Notes under the pieces: model-generated
Database searches by the model: none
What the model saw: the letters and a program-made list of their open reading frames with translations, nothing else
What the model was told of the DNA's origin: nothing
Position numbers and translations under genes: made by a program
From: Phaeoceros laevis
Taxonomy: Eukaryota; Anthocerotophyta; Anthocerotopsida; Notothyladales
Length of the DNA stretch: 39,949 bases
Direction of reading: 5' to 3'
Assembly: GCA_049999765.1 (NCBI GenBank)
Contig: JBNGIQ010009118.1
Span: 32,260 to 72,208 of the forward strand
Shown: one piece after another, positions 22,914-34,985 of the stretch
Position numbering within the stretch: the first letter of the stretch is position 1
How the letters are laid out: each line of letters begins with the position of its first letter

Positions 22914-24989
22914 CTACTGCTTTGGCAATGTTGTGTTATTCAAACGTTCGAGTGATAAGATCAAGGCCTGAGTTCCCAAATCTCCTTCACCGTGGGCTTT
23001 CAAGGAAATGTACAACTGTTGTGCCTGACACCAAGAAACGAAAAGGTTGAGCACTTTTGACGATACTCACAAGAGGATACTCACAAACACAAGTCATTCG
23101 GGACAAACCAAAGCAAGGCCTGGTAGCGAAACTCCCATCTGCCGACATTCCTCTAGGGCAATACCAAGGTCTTTGACAAAATGGTGGACATAAAAGCCTG
23201 CAAAAAAAGAACTATCTCAAACATGGCCCTTTGCAGGTTAGCACAATATTGAGACGTGAACCTGTGCCTTTAATGTCAGGAATGTACCTGGAGCGAAATC
23301 CCGACTCTGAATACGCCCACTATAGAGTTCTAGGGACTTGGAGCCGGCTGCTCCACCAGAAATTGCTTGCAAATACCTTTTTCCAATTTGAATCACCGGA
23401 AACTTCAAACAATATTCAGCAAATCCGGAAGCTTGAAGCTTTAAGTCTTCTGCTCCAAATTAGAGCATGGGTCACTAGTTAACAAGCTAGCACTTAGCAA
23501 CAGCAATGACGTATGCTTGAATTCTTACTTGGAAACATCAAGGCCAGCCTTATAAGCGAAGAGCATACCCTGCAGTACCAAGGACCCTTAAAATGCAGAA
23601 CAGCACACAGCAACAGAGAGAAACGACAGAGGCACTAAGAACTTCGCAACTAAGCCATAGAAAGGCTCACCTCCACCAGGCCCACCATTGTGGAAGCAAT
23701 CGTAATCTGCCACAAGTTTCATGCTGCGTCAAGGATATGAATTGAATCAAAGACCAATCAGTAGATGGTTAACTGAACAAGAATACCTGATTGGCCAGTT
23801 TGCAGCTCTGACCTGACCCTGCTGGGCCCAAATATGTGGGCAAGCCTAAACACCTAAACAGTGGAGTCAGTGTCCTCACCTGTAGCAGGACATACAAAGT
23901 TACGTCCATGACACCTGACTAGTATAACGCTCAAAGAAGTAGCAGACTTCAAGACAAAAGGCTCACTGTTTCTTCCCGACCACCAGCCATGATGGCCAAA
24001 GTCCCTCCTTTAGCTCCTTTGTCTCCTCCAGACACAGGTGCATCTACTGCCTCGCATCCTCTTGCATAGTTCACGGTTCAACCTCGTTACTGATGGCTTC
24101 TGGCAATACAGGTCTGCAAGGAGTACTACTGGTTCAAGCCTGTTGTGGTTACTTACTGTTCCAAAGCAGCAGCATGAATCTCCCGAGCAAGAGAAGGTTC
24201 ACTTGTGGTCATATCCACAACCTTAAAATCCACTTGTTAAAAAGGCTGGACAACAAAATGCCTGAAGCCCTTGGAAAACAGTAGGCTGTACACATGCCAA
24301 CAGAAGTTCTTCTGGGATGACTCACAATTCCACCTGATCGCAGACCCTTTAGTACACCTTCTTCTCCAAGAATAACATCTCGAACATCTGAAGGATAGCT
24401 GTAAAAGATGGTGGCCAGCCGCAAGTAAAGACTCAAGAGAAGCAAAGGAGCTCAAGCTTCGCTTCCTAGACAGATTTTTTTCAAGCAACGTAGGCTAAGC
24501 AAATCAAGCGGACACACATACCCAACAATTGTGAAAACAATGTCGCTTCTCTCTGCAACTGCTTTAGGCGAATCAGCTACTACGGCTCCTTTGTTAACCA
24601 GAACTTCAGCCTTGCTGAAGTGAGGAATCCTGAAGACTGTCAGTACCGGATAGACCTGTCAAATTTGAATGCGTCCAAGCGACTGTGTACAACTCCCGAC
24701 CTGGCCGTTCGATTAAAAACAGTCACGTTGAAGCCAGCTGCTTGTAGATGACCACACATGGCCTGTCCCATCACACCTGTCCCGATCCAGCTGAATCAAG
24801 CCCACGCAACTGAGTTCACGGATTGTTATGACGGGGCTGCAAAGTGTCCCCTTCGAAGCTGCTTTCAGCAGCTGCTGGAGAGAAACCGAGCGGAGGTGAT
24901 TGGAATGTGGACTTTTACCCGACGTTTGTTTTGCCCGGGACAACATCCCTAACAGTCCTCTGTGCGGTCGACTCCTCCTGAATTGCCAT
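22914..24989 (-). CDS. NAD(P)-dependent beta-hydroxyacid dehydrogenase (3-hydroxyisobutyrate dehydrogenase-like)
   Basis: This belongs to the beta-hydroxyacid dehydrogenase family, with 3-hydroxyisobutyrate dehydrogenases, glyoxylate reductases and 6-phosphogluconate dehydrogenase. It is closest to the plant At4g29120/At1g71170 type, whose substrate is not settled. Exons in gene order are 24919-24989, 24701-24790, 24522-24614, 24326-24398, 24157-24221, 23967-24060, 23787-23879, 23671-23706, 23529-23569, 23288-23376, 23109-23197 and 22914-23024. All join in frame to about 314 aa. The dinucleotide motif GWIGTGVMG is at 24-32, substrate motif DAPVSGG at 137-143, and the catalytic Lys189 in GQSCKLANQ. 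The C-terminal helices include [11 protein letters not shown] and [14 protein letters not shown]. The first 23 residues lack an obvious organelle presequence, so a cytosolic location is likely. Two exons are only 36 and 41 bases long. Confidence 0.94.
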
Positions 24990-26653
24990 TTTTCCAAACA
25001 ACTTCACTAGGCTTGGTGGAGATGCACCTGCAAGGGTAGCAGCCCCAAAACTACCTTACAGTGAGCAGATCCTAATTGTTTCTCTGCAGCGTAGGTCTCT
25101 GCTCAAGCTAGATCAGAAACAGATTGAGGAAAAAGCGCACAAATACAGCAACACGCTGCTGTACGTTGGAAGCAAGCAATCATCACGGGAGCAGTACAAG
25201 CCCTGGCCATCAACATCCTCATCTTACAGATAATCGTTTGAACCGGCCAAAACCCCACCTGGATTATACACACCACCTTTCGTACTCGGCGTCCCTCAAC
25301 TTGGTTAGTCACTTTCGAGCGTGGGGTTTATGCAAGGACGATCGACATACAAGTGCAACGCCACTTGGAACAGGGTCGACGAAAATGTGGGAGCGGAGAA
25401 AGCAGAACTCCTTCGGTGCGGCCTGTCGGCCTTTCCACGGAGGCAGTGGTGTGGAATACGAGATGTGAAGGGCAGTAGTAAGAGAGCCTCTGCAGGAAGG
25501 CGGTCAGCTGGCTTGCGCACGTTGGGCAGCTGATGGACCACTGAAGAAACATCAAGCTAACAGTCTTGTTGTTTCCGAGAGGGAACAGTCTGCGTGGCAC
25601 TGTTCGACCGAATGTCATGCTTGCGCTGTAGAGGGACTCTAGCCCTGTTCGGACCATTGGCAGTCCATTCTTCTGCCAACCAAGGAATAAATGAGCACTT
25701 ATGGTGTTGATGAGCGACATGGATGTCCTTGCTCTTGAAAGTTCGCTCAGTTTCAACCGCTTTACGACACCGTTGTTCTTCCACTCGTCCATATTGAAAC
25801 AGTAGATATTGCGATGCTCTCGCTACCCTGATCACGTGCCATGACCAGTAGCCCCTTCCCTAGATGGGATGCAACTTTGCGAGATGCTGTTCTTTGCCGG
25901 TCGTGCAGGTGTTAAAAGGACCTCACGGCAAGGGCATGAATAGCAGGTGATAGTAAGGAGGCTGATATATGCAAAATGAGCTAGCAACTCACAGGCAAGC
26001 AAAGACCACTTCGGAGTTCAATTGAAGATGTTTCCAGCATACCAGGGCAGTAAGTGCGGTCGTGCTGACAATATGACATATGCATCTACACCATCTTGTC
26101 ATTTTCCTGCAACGGAAAAGGCAACGACATAGGGAATTCTCTGCTGCCACATCATGGAGTCCGGCACACCAGCCTGGTGGTGCTCACAGTCTACAAAGAG
26201 CAGCAACAGCCAGTTTCTAGGTTGCTGCTACAATCGTCTCTGGAGTTTCAAGCCCACATTGCTCTTAGCAAGGCATAGAAGCTCAGAAGGTAATTGCTTT
26301 TTGGCTTTTTGGATTTGGAAGCCTTGCAGTGGCCCATATTTGTTTTAACTGTCGGAAAAAGGTGTGCCTGTGATCAATTTGAATGTGATCCTTCTGAATG
26401 TGGTCGGCTGTTTCTGAACCAGTCCAGTATGTAGCTTCCGGAAATGCGGTCCTTTCGTACAAGCAAACTGAGTTCTGTTTAGTAGCAACGGTCATGAGTG
26501 GCCGAACTAGGACCTTTATTGTTGTTATTATCTTGACCTAAACCAACCCTCCCCAGCCACACGCAACTTCGATCTGTGAAGAAGATTGAAGAAGAGTCTG
26601 TTTTGCGTACTTGGCTGCTTTCAATTGTTATAACTGAAGTCGGTACCCGTCGA
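24990..26653. other. Intergenic region without recognisable genes
   Basis: Open frames exist on both strands, the longest being 154 codons on the minus strand at 25328-25792. None has a family motif, and they overlap frames on the other strand. The left end should contain the dehydrogenase promoter. Nothing else could be supported. Confidence 0.4.
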
Positions 26654-26976
26654 TCATACAGCTATCCTGTTGCCGTAGATGACGACGTTGCCATCGGCCT
26701 GCGCAACAAGGAAGTACGGACCACTTGCTGGCCCACGGTCGTTTGTGCGCTCCACACAAGGTTCCCCTTGTCGTAGATGACAAGGTTGCCAAGCGCCTCC
26801 ATGCTCAATTGGCAGGTTGGGGAGCCGTTATCGGTCCTGGACGACCACATGGCGGCACCGTCCGGGACGCCGTACACCATCAAGTTGCAGTCGGTCTGCA
26901 TCTTAAAGGTCATGATGCCAAAAGTATATGGCATCGTTGTCGTCGCCGCTGGACCAGACCACCTGCATTCAACCAC
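26654..26976 (-). pseudogene. Bulb-type (mannose-binding) lectin relic with frameshift
   Basis: The translation shows the beta-prism II lectin signature QxDxNxxxY as QTDCNLMVY, followed by a second degenerate repeat LGNLVIYDKGNLVWSAQ. After this point the first frame turns into unrelated sequence. A different frame gives the third repeat, FLVAQADGNVVIYGN, ending at the TGA at 26654-26656. The frame change falls near 26721-26742. Intact relatives are secreted or vacuolar carbohydrate-binding proteins, but no signal peptide could be joined upstream. The 5' half seems lost or out of frame. A sequencing error of one base could also explain the shift, so a living gene is not excluded. Confidence 0.6.
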
Positions 26977-27662
26977 AATTGTGAAGCGACCAGGACGATC
27001 GACATGTACTTGAAATCGGTCGCAAACTGGTCAACATGGCTGGTTGCCACTGCCTGATGGAGCTCAACACCAACTTGAAGCCGAGCCAAGGCGATCCTAA
27101 GGCAAGCTTCAAAAACGTCATATATAGCTCGCTTTATAGCAGGCTTTGGCACACAGGTCTGGAGCTTGCCGGCGCATGGCCGTCCAATTGTATAGACTTG
27201 ACAGAATGGGGTCAGGCGCCGGCGGTGAACGCTAGCTTATAGTGAAATCTGTCCAAATTGCTCATCCCGAGCAATTTAGCTGAGATTTACTCGGAAATGC
27301 TGCAACTGTGGATGTCACTAGCGAGCTACAGATCTTGAGGCCGAGAGAACATGGTGGGCATGCTACAGATGAAAGAAACTGTGAAATTTAGGGGTCGTTG
27401 CAAACGGTTGAAGGCAGAACAGTCTATTGCCAGGTTTAACCTTCGGCCCTCATACGCGGGGCTTCGGTTTCACAGTTTCCCGGCATTCTGGAAGCAGAAA
27501 GCTCCCTTCGGACAGGAACGTGAAAGCACATCTATCTATCCGAGTTATCTATCTATCTGCAGTGAGGTCATTTTATCACTGGAATTGTACGCGTGCATCG
27601 AACGAAAGAATTCAACGCGCTTGAGAGTACATGTTGCTGGTGAAAACAAAAGGCGCCCCAAA
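26977..27662. other. Spacer between the lectin relic and the SNF2 gene
   Basis: The left part may contain degraded 5' lectin sequence. The right part should hold the SNF2 3' UTR. A plus-strand open frame at 27351-27743 overlaps the SNF2 terminal exon and looks like a shadow. Confidence 0.4.
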
Positions 27663-30600
27663 TTATGGGGAGGTGAACGGTTCACGGAACTTGATTTTAA
27701 GCTTCCTTACGGTGTCCTCTTCAGGTTCCGGAGTCTGCACTGATGACCTTTTCCGCTTCAAGAACTGTTCCTTCGTTCTCTTGACCTCCACAGTATCCAC
27801 GTCATCGGCATCAGGAGTGGCAGCTGCAAAACCATTACTATCACCTGCTACCGATGCCCTTGCCTTCAGGTCCTTTTTCCTCTTAGAGAGTTGTGCCTTC
27901 ACGGCTTCAGACACATCTTCCCCATCTTCAATAGCTTTCAACCACTGAGAGTCGCTCAGGACATCAGTATACAGCACTTCCTTCCTTTCCCTTTTACCAG
28001 GCTCGCCATTTGCTTCAACCGCAGTCTTGCTTTGATCTGGTTGCAAAAACACCCATTCAGGAACCTCGTGTTCTTCGATTAGGCGTGCTCTATACCCCTC
28101 CGCCTTCCGCCTCTTCTCATCCATTTCTTCAAATAGCCTGAACTCGTCGTCTGAGCGGGCAACTACACGATTTATTTCCCTTTCACTTGGAACGTCAGCG
28201 CCCAGTGAATCTGTTCCTCTTCGCATTATCTCCTCAAGCATCTCTCGCCTCTCTTGAGCTGCACAGAGAAAAAATGAGATGTCAACAAGGACGACACATA
28301 CTTCACAGTCAGTGTCTAACGAAATGGCACAGTAATATATCAGCCTAGTGACCAGTACCTGTTGAGGTGGTATTGAAGAGCCCAGCTTGGATAACCTTAG
28401 CATCAATTCCCATTTTTGATTTAGCCCGTTCTAAGATCTCCTCCTCTATCGAGCCGACACTAACTAGGACAAATACACGGACCTCATTCTTCTGTCCAAT
28501 ACGATGGGCCCTGTCTTCAGCCTGTTGATCCATCTGAGGATTCCAGTCACTGTCAAATATTATTACCGTGTCAGCAGTTTGTAAGTTCAAACCAAGACCT
28601 CCTGCCCTTGTGCTAAGGAGAAACATGAAATATGGCGAGCCAGGGGCGTTGAACTGGTCAACCAGTACACCACGCTCTTCTGTCTTCGTAGTCCCATCCA
28701 ATCTCAAATACTTGTACCCATGCCACTCCAGGTAGTCTTCCAAGAGGTCAATTAGACGAGTCATCTGAGAAAAGAGTAAAACCCTGTGTCCAGTTTTTCT
28801 CAACTTGGGCAACAGCCTGTCGAGCAGCTCAAACTTCCCAGATGAACGAACAATCTCATCCCGAATTTGAGGGTCATAATCAAACAAAAATAAGAAAGGA
28901 TGATTGCAGCATTTCCGTAGCTGCATAGCTGTGTTCTGTAATCCTTTCGATTTCCCAGAACCTACAATGGAAGTCACACCACAACCTCGGTAAGAGCTTA
29001 AGGACAAGACCTCCATGTTCTTAAGCCTGCAGTGCAACTATTAAGTTTCTTGAAACAGGACGAAGAGTCATTCACATGGAAGCATCAGTCACCTACCAGC
29101 ATCCAGCCCAACTCGCCCAGAATCAATGATTTGCTGATAATAGATGCGTTGCCAAGCAGACAGATCACATTTCAATATGACTTGCGTTTTTGGAGGCAGG
29201 AACTTCTCTACTTCAGCTTTTTTCCTCCTCAACAGAAATGGTCGGATCACCTGTTCCAAAAGTCAAAATTAGCAAAAGTCAGAAGTAGCAAGAAATAAGA
29301 CAAACTGTCAAATGACAAGACCGCAGCCTACCTGGTGCAACCTGCGAATTACAAGGAGCTATTCCTCCTCTGTCAATGACATATCCCCTCGCTCTGCAAA
29401 GGGAGCATTGAACCAATCTTCAAAGTTTGCGCTGGAGTTGAAAATAGCAGGCAGTAGAAAGTTGAGTAGTGCCCACAATTCTTGCAGGCTGTTTTGTATG
29501 GGTGTCCCAGTTAACAAAAGCCTCCGCCGTATATGGTACCTGCAAACACACACGCTTGATTGAAGTGAACCTACTTATCATAAAAACCAATTGCTTTCAC
29601 TTGAAAAACTTAATCCCAGAAGAATGATAGGAATCATTACCCTGTCACAAGTGTGCGCGCCAACATGCAGTCACTGTTTTTCAGTCTGTGACCCTCATCT
29701 ACAATCATATAGTGCCAGCGTATCTTCCTCAGAAATTGCTTGTCCCGCATAATAAGGTCGTAATGCGTGATCAGAACGTTAAACTTTGCTTCAATTCCAT
29801 ACTCCTCTCGTATAGCTCTTCTTTCTTCGTTCTTCCCATCATACACAACAGCAGAGAGACTGGAAGACAATCAAAACCGTCACCATCCTTTCAATTCACA
29901 AAATAACATCAGGTCTGCACATCAGCTTTCTTTGCAAGGGAAACAGTACCTTGGTACCCAAGCTGCAAATTCAGAAGCCCAGTTGGGCAGAACAGCTTTA
30001 GGAGCAACTATGATATGGGGCCCAGTCAGCCCTTTGTTCTCAATCAAATAGGCCAAAAGAGCTATGGTCTGAATGGTTTTCCCCAGTCCCATTTCATCTG
30101 CCAGTATGCCATTCAGATTGTTATTGTACAAAGACAACATCCACTGTAGTCCTTCAATCTGGTAGGGCCTCAGCTGTCCCCCTTCAAGCATTGCTGGCTG
30201 GACTGTAACCTGTTTAACAGACACAACACTGCAGCATGAGCCAATAGCCAAGGGTACTAGGTCTGGCAAATCAATTCACAGCTGGGAAGGACACATACTT
30301 TCTCCTCTATTGAGTGGACGGCTGAGTTATACTGCCTTTGACCTTCCATAAGATCCCTCTTCTTCCCGGAGGTTCCCACTTCTGCCCCATGTGTGCCCTC
30401 TGTTTGTGACCTAGACTCCTTGCTTCCCTTTTTGTCTTTCCCGCGTGGAGAGACAAGATCCTGGTCTTTCTTTCCACGCTTTTCCCTCTTAAAAACATCT
30501 TCTGGTTCTGCATCCTTCTGTTTTTGGACCATAGCACCCAACCGCTGCAAAAGATCATCTGTTTTTGCCAACAAGGTAGTCAACCGTTCATTCTTGCTCT

Positions 30601-32135
30601 CTGCCACCATGCGCAAATAAGCTTCCTGGTCATCTGCCTTCAGTGCTTGAACTCTGAGTTTTTCTGCTCTCGTGGCACGTTTTCTTAGCTTTGCATGCCA
30701 TGCCTGCACCAATGTAGCAGTGCAGAGATGACAAACCTTCAATGGCCGATCTGAGGTAACAGGGCGCACAGTTGGCAATGCTAACCAACAGGTGAGCACG
30801 CAAGCAGGGAAACCAGATTCCTACAAGAATGATGACTAACCTGTATTGCATCATTCCTCTGTTTGCGCCGTTTAGCGACAGCTTGTCCTTGTAATAGATA
30901 TTCCCGTGACAGGTTCAACAGCTCATTGAAAAATTTCCGCTTCCTTGTTGCTATTCTAGCCCGTTCTTCTTCCTCAAGCCGCCTTTGTCTCTACTCACAC
31001 AGAAAAGCAGTAACTATTTAGACATCTTATATCGATGTACGCCCAAATTAAAGATTAGAAACAGCTCTTCTTCGAGTGAGATCAGGGATGAGATTCACAA
31101 ATCTCTAGCTACACTAATCTCGATCCATGATCTGTGCTAACATCTAACTAAAAGTCACATATTAAATCTCACATATGTAAATCTCGCATAAGAAAATCTC
31201 ACATAAAAAAAAACGAGAGTATGCACGCATACCTCGGCTTCACGTTTTCTCCTGGAACGGTCATCAACTTCTGCTGAAGACACACCCGGCATCATTGCCG
31301 CTTCCGCTGGCGGAATCCCACAGAGCGAAATAACGCTCCGCTTCAAGCGCTGGGCATCCCACGCAAAGAGCTGGGACGGAGTGCTGCATAACTCCTTGAG
31401 ATGCAGCTCAGCAGCCACATCTGAACGCACTTTCATTTGCATGGCTCTTAGCTGCAGACAGATCAAGTCGAGGTGTGACGGTGGCGAACAAACCGTAGCT
31501 CCCCAGGTTCTTGTGCACCGAGGGTGTGTGCACCTGCTCAATTGTGACACTTCACCTCTCCACCCAAGAAATTGACGGAAGCAAAAAGCAGCGAAAAAAC
31601 CTTACCTGCAAAGTTCGCAGCTCGACCCAACATTGTCTCTTGACATCCTCGCCAACTTGCGATGGCAACTCTGAACAACACAAAACAGTGTGTCAACTCA
31701 GCACGAAGCTCCGCAGCCCGAGCAAAGCACCTCCGACACCACCGACACAGCAGCCTCTAACATTGGACAGGTTCCATCCAACAGACAGCCAAGACCTTGA
31801 AGTTCCTTGATCCGACGTCCCAGCCGTCGGTGAATGCGGCTCTCTTGCTCCCGCTTGAGAGCTGAAGCTGAGAGAAATTCAGAGCGCTGGCTGGCCACGG
31901 CGTCGCGAAAGTCTTGGAGAAGAACTCCATCGCGCGCCTCCTCGATGTCAGCGACGGCATGAAGAAGCGGCGCGGAAAGCGGCACATCCCGTGAGATGAG
32001 AGACAGGGCCTCCAGGAGCGCCTTCACCTTGCTCACCTGCGCGGTGCCCAGCTCCTCTTGCTGTGGCTCAAACTCCGAATGCACCTGGGCCTCATGGCCC
32101 AGCAATGCTTCTTCTTGCACCTCTGATAGATCCAT
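27663..32135 (-). CDS. SWI/SNF2 chromatin-remodelling ATPase (CHR12/CHR23 type) with an in-frame stop
   Basis: Plant CHR12/CHR23 (MINU) proteins are SWI/SNF ATPases that move nucleosomes and control growth and stem-cell genes. Exons in gene order are 31796-32135, 31606-31670, 31233-31451, 30841-30990, 30299-30703, 29950-30209, 29641-29859, 29332-29539, 29097-29250, 28359-28961 and 27663-28258. They join in frame to 1072 codons. The HSA-like helical region, rich in Arg/Lys/Glu, precedes residue 390. The Walker A motif DEMGLGKT starts at 431, DEGH is at 533-536 and LLLTGTP lies near 560. The helicase C-terminal lobe has [15 protein letters not shown] and [10 protein letters not shown]. Codon 613, at 29359-29361, is TAG where relatives have Glu (LTEEE-x-LLVIRRL). 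Translation would stop at 612 aa and lose the second lobe. All other features look intact. Confidence 0.93.
29359..29361 (-). other. In-frame amber codon within the SNF2 gene
   Basis: On the minus strand the sequence reads GAG GAG GAA TAG CTC CTT GTA. The exon 29332-29539 has matching splice phases on both sides, and homologous sequence continues in the same frame after the stop. A GAG-to-TAG change of one base would explain it. Confidence 0.85.
30991..31232 (-). repeat. Low-complexity repeats in SNF2 intron
   Basis: This 242-base intron contains imperfect repeats of an AATCTCACATA-like element at about 31150-31210. It is the longest intron of the gene and the only one with such repeats. Confidence 0.4.
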
Positions 32136-32856
32136 GAGCCAATTTCAAGCCTAGGGTAGGGGGACCCTTTTTGCTACGGGCTTGCTGTCTTCCGATACCG
32201 AAGCCTCAGTTCAACTCTCACCCGGTGCTTAGACCGGTCAATCCGGCGTTGCACTAATCACGCGCCTATGTAACTTATTAGGCACCTTTTCGGCTTTCCG
32301 AGAAAGAACAAAAAGTTGGGAATTGATTTCTGGACGGCAGCACGCTCGGGTCCACAGTGTCCACATGCCCAGTCTAGCAGCAGCCCCCTCCGGGTTCGTC
32401 CGGACGGGATTACGGGTAGGGGAGCCCATGGAACCAAACTCACCCTGTCGAAATTCACGTTCCATACGACTTTCTTTTTCCCGAGCTTTTGAAGTACCCA
32501 GTAGATTAAGAATGATTTGTGAGTGGTACCAAGGTTACAATAGGATTCTAACTTGGGCTGACATGGCGTAAGCGTACCAAAAGAGAGTTGAATTTTGGAA
32601 GAAGAGAGTTGCACTTAGGAAGAAGAGAGTTTAATTGCAGAACACGGTGTTCTGATGGCAACATGGCTATGCCATGCTTCATGTCTTGCATAAAGAGCGG
32701 TTTGCAGTTTTGTACACTTTGCATATGAGTCCTTCAAAAAGATGTACAACACTACTCTTCCTCACACGTACCTCAAGCCCGACAATGTCATGTCAAAGAA
32801 GGATCACAAAGGGAATAGTCTAGTAAGAAGTCATGCCTGGAATGGAAGAAGAATGG

Positions 32857-32960
32857 TTCTTCGTCGAAAGGATCGGGCAAATCTATGCTATCATAGCTTA
32901 CTGNNNNNNNNNNTTCTTCGTCGAAAGGATCGGGCAAATCTATGCTATCATAGCTTACTG
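32857..32960. other. Assembly gap flanked by identical 47-base copies
   Basis: Ten Ns occupy 32904-32913. The 47 bases before the gap (32857-32903) and the 47 bases after it (32914-32960) are identical. This is the pattern left when overlapping contig ends are joined by a gap without merging. Confidence 0.9.
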
Positions 32961-33406
32961 ATGCTTGAGAATGCTTATATCCTAACCTGATGAGTTTTAA
33001 ATCTTACAGCAAGAATTCCCTTCAACTGGTTTCTTCGTCATTACTTAGCACTCTAGCCTATCCCTCTCAAATTATAAGAAACATTACAGAAAAATACACA
33101 GATCTCTTTTAAAGGTCGGCCAAAAGATCTTCTCTTCTAATAATAGTATGAGCTTCCATGTATGAAGTACAATATACTTTAATTCATTCATTCATTCCAC
33201 ACGACTTGGTAGACAGTCGGCCTACGGCCTACGCCCATATGTGAGCAGGCATATGACCGTTTGTGCTAATCTGGAATAAAACATAAAACTTGTTCGTAAA
33301 CATGTGTCATTAACAACCCAATTTTGAGGCTACTTCCCAGACAGTAGTTTACCAGTTGTAGTCACATTAACATGTAGCTTTTGACTCACATGTAGGTGAG
33401 GGTTTC

Positions 33407-33505
33407 GATTAAGCCTCTTAATCCCCACTGACCACGGTTTTGATTAAGCCTCTTAATCCCCACTGACCACGGTTTTGATTAATCCTCTTAATCCCCACTG
33501 ACCAC
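33407..33505. repeat. 35-base tandem repeat, about three copies
   Basis: Units begin at 33407, 33442 and 33477, each starting GATTAA and containing CTCTTAATCCCCACTGACCA. The second copy is nearly exact. The third has a G-to-T change near its start and is shortened. No coding frame is associated. Confidence 0.9.
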
Positions 33506-33871
33506 TTCGTCGTGCCTCTCCCACCCAATAAACTCCATCAGGGTTTACTGGACGAGATGAGGTTTACTAGACACAGGCTAGTGACCTGCAAATCTCCCAC
33601 CTTTGGGAGTGCTCCTTGTATTCTGCAAGGAATCAAGCAATTAGGGGACCAAAAGAATTATCTCCATATTAGATGCTTCTTAATACCCGCCCTTTGTTGC
33701 AAGCCCCTAAGTCCACTCCGCAGCAACTTGCACTTCCGTTTCCCGGACCTTTGGGTTTTTTTTACTGCGTGTCTCATCTCTGTTGGAAAAGCCTACTCGG
33801 TTTTGACATCCTAGCAATGAGGGATAAGAACATTTTTTTATCCTTCCGATTTTTTTTCTCTTACATGGCAA

Positions 33872-33948
33872 TAGGTAGTAGTAGTAGTGATAGTAGTAGT
33901 AATAATAGGTAGTAGTAGTAGTAATAGTAATAGTAGTAGTAGTAGTAA
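33872..33948. repeat. GTA/ATA trinucleotide microsatellite
   Basis: An interrupted run of GTA triplets with GAT and AAT variants fills this stretch. It produces the Tyr- and Thr-rich chance frames seen on the minus strand. Confidence 0.9.
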
Positions 33949-34739
33949 GGAGCCGCGCCATACGGATTCCACATAAGGGTACAAAGGCAAGATACGCACA
34001 TTAAGTTGGCCAAAGCTAGCTTTTTGCACAATGTACTGTGGATGTTGATCGGGTATGCCAATTTTGCATTATACCTAAGTGATCACTTCTATCAGTGTGT
34101 GGCCCGTATGGACTTATAAGCACGTAGTGAAGTTTTGTCTTCTGAATCAATAGATATTTGCAAATCCGTTTTCTAATATATTTGCCAAGTACCCCAACAT
34201 ATTTGCCATGTTCCGTTTCATGCTCCAAGTGAATTGCTTGGATGGTCTCTTGGTGAGGTAAACACAAAGTGGAGACTTATCTACTTAGAAGTACCATACT
34301 TTGGGTGTTGGGTGGAGAGTGCCATGTCATCTTATAAATGGAAAAACTGGCCAATATTTGTCATAACTGAAGTAGATCTACACTCTGCTTATATGTTTTA
34401 TTTCAAACAAAATGCAAAATGAGCAGCTGTGAGTATTGGCAAGGGAAACATGTTGATGAATGCAACTTAGATCCATGTGCAACTCCACTTTGGCTTACCT
34501 TAATCAAACTTGTTCCATGCCATGTCAAACACCGGCGGCAAACACCATGCAGCATGACAAGAGAATGCAGCATGAAAGCACCAAGATGGTTGGGAGGCCG
34601 CTAGTCCGCTAGTCAATTTCACCCCCACTTGAAACAGTAGTAAATAGATAAGTTGCGCAGCCGTCATAGGATATTCCAAGTCAGTGTATCGCCACTTCTT
34701 TGTTATACCATGGTTGGTACAATGACCACAAGTAAGGCG

Positions 34740-34985
34740 TCAGTCTTCCTTGTTGCTCCAAATGAACCTACAGACTGACATTAGAAGACTGTCTGTTGAT
34801 ACATACAACGTCGAGTTACTCAAAGCGTCAGAGGTAGAAAATTTGACCAGAATGGTCCCAAAAGGAACATTCACAGTCGTCTGGCTGTAAATTGTCATGA
34901 AGGTGAGGCAACCGCCCGAGCTCACCGTTGAGGTGGCTCTACCTTGCAACACACCTTCACAACCCGTTATCGGATAGGAATACAA
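34740..34985 (-). CDS. Possible terminal exon of an unrecognised gene
   Basis: The frame is open for about 81 codons without a proper ATG at its left boundary. It has an even amino-acid mix with Thr/Ser/Val-rich strands (SGGCLTFMTIYSQTT) that could be a beta-rich extracellular domain. No family match is recognised and no upstream exon could be assigned. Confidence 0.2.
   Translation of the reverse strand: MYSYPITGCEGVLQGRATSTVSSGGCLTFMTIYSQTTVNVPFGTILVKFSTSDALSNSTLYVSTDSLLMSVCRFIWSNKED

Noticed and set aside
23846-23879. A splice acceptor at GTTTAG in the dehydrogenase gene
   Set aside because: The sequence upstream of it, [11 protein letters not shown], matches family residues, so the exon extends to the acceptor before 23879.
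25328-25792. 154-codon minus-strand open frame
   Set aside because: No family motif, overlapping open frames on the other strand and no clear splice context.
29332-29539. An intron that would remove the SNF2 amber codon
   Set aside because: The TAG could act as an acceptor, but the nearest GT donor would leave an intron of about 25 bases. Known homologous residues lie directly on both sides.
33707-34061. Tyr- and Thr-rich minus-strand open frames
   Set aside because: They are translations of the GTA microsatellite.
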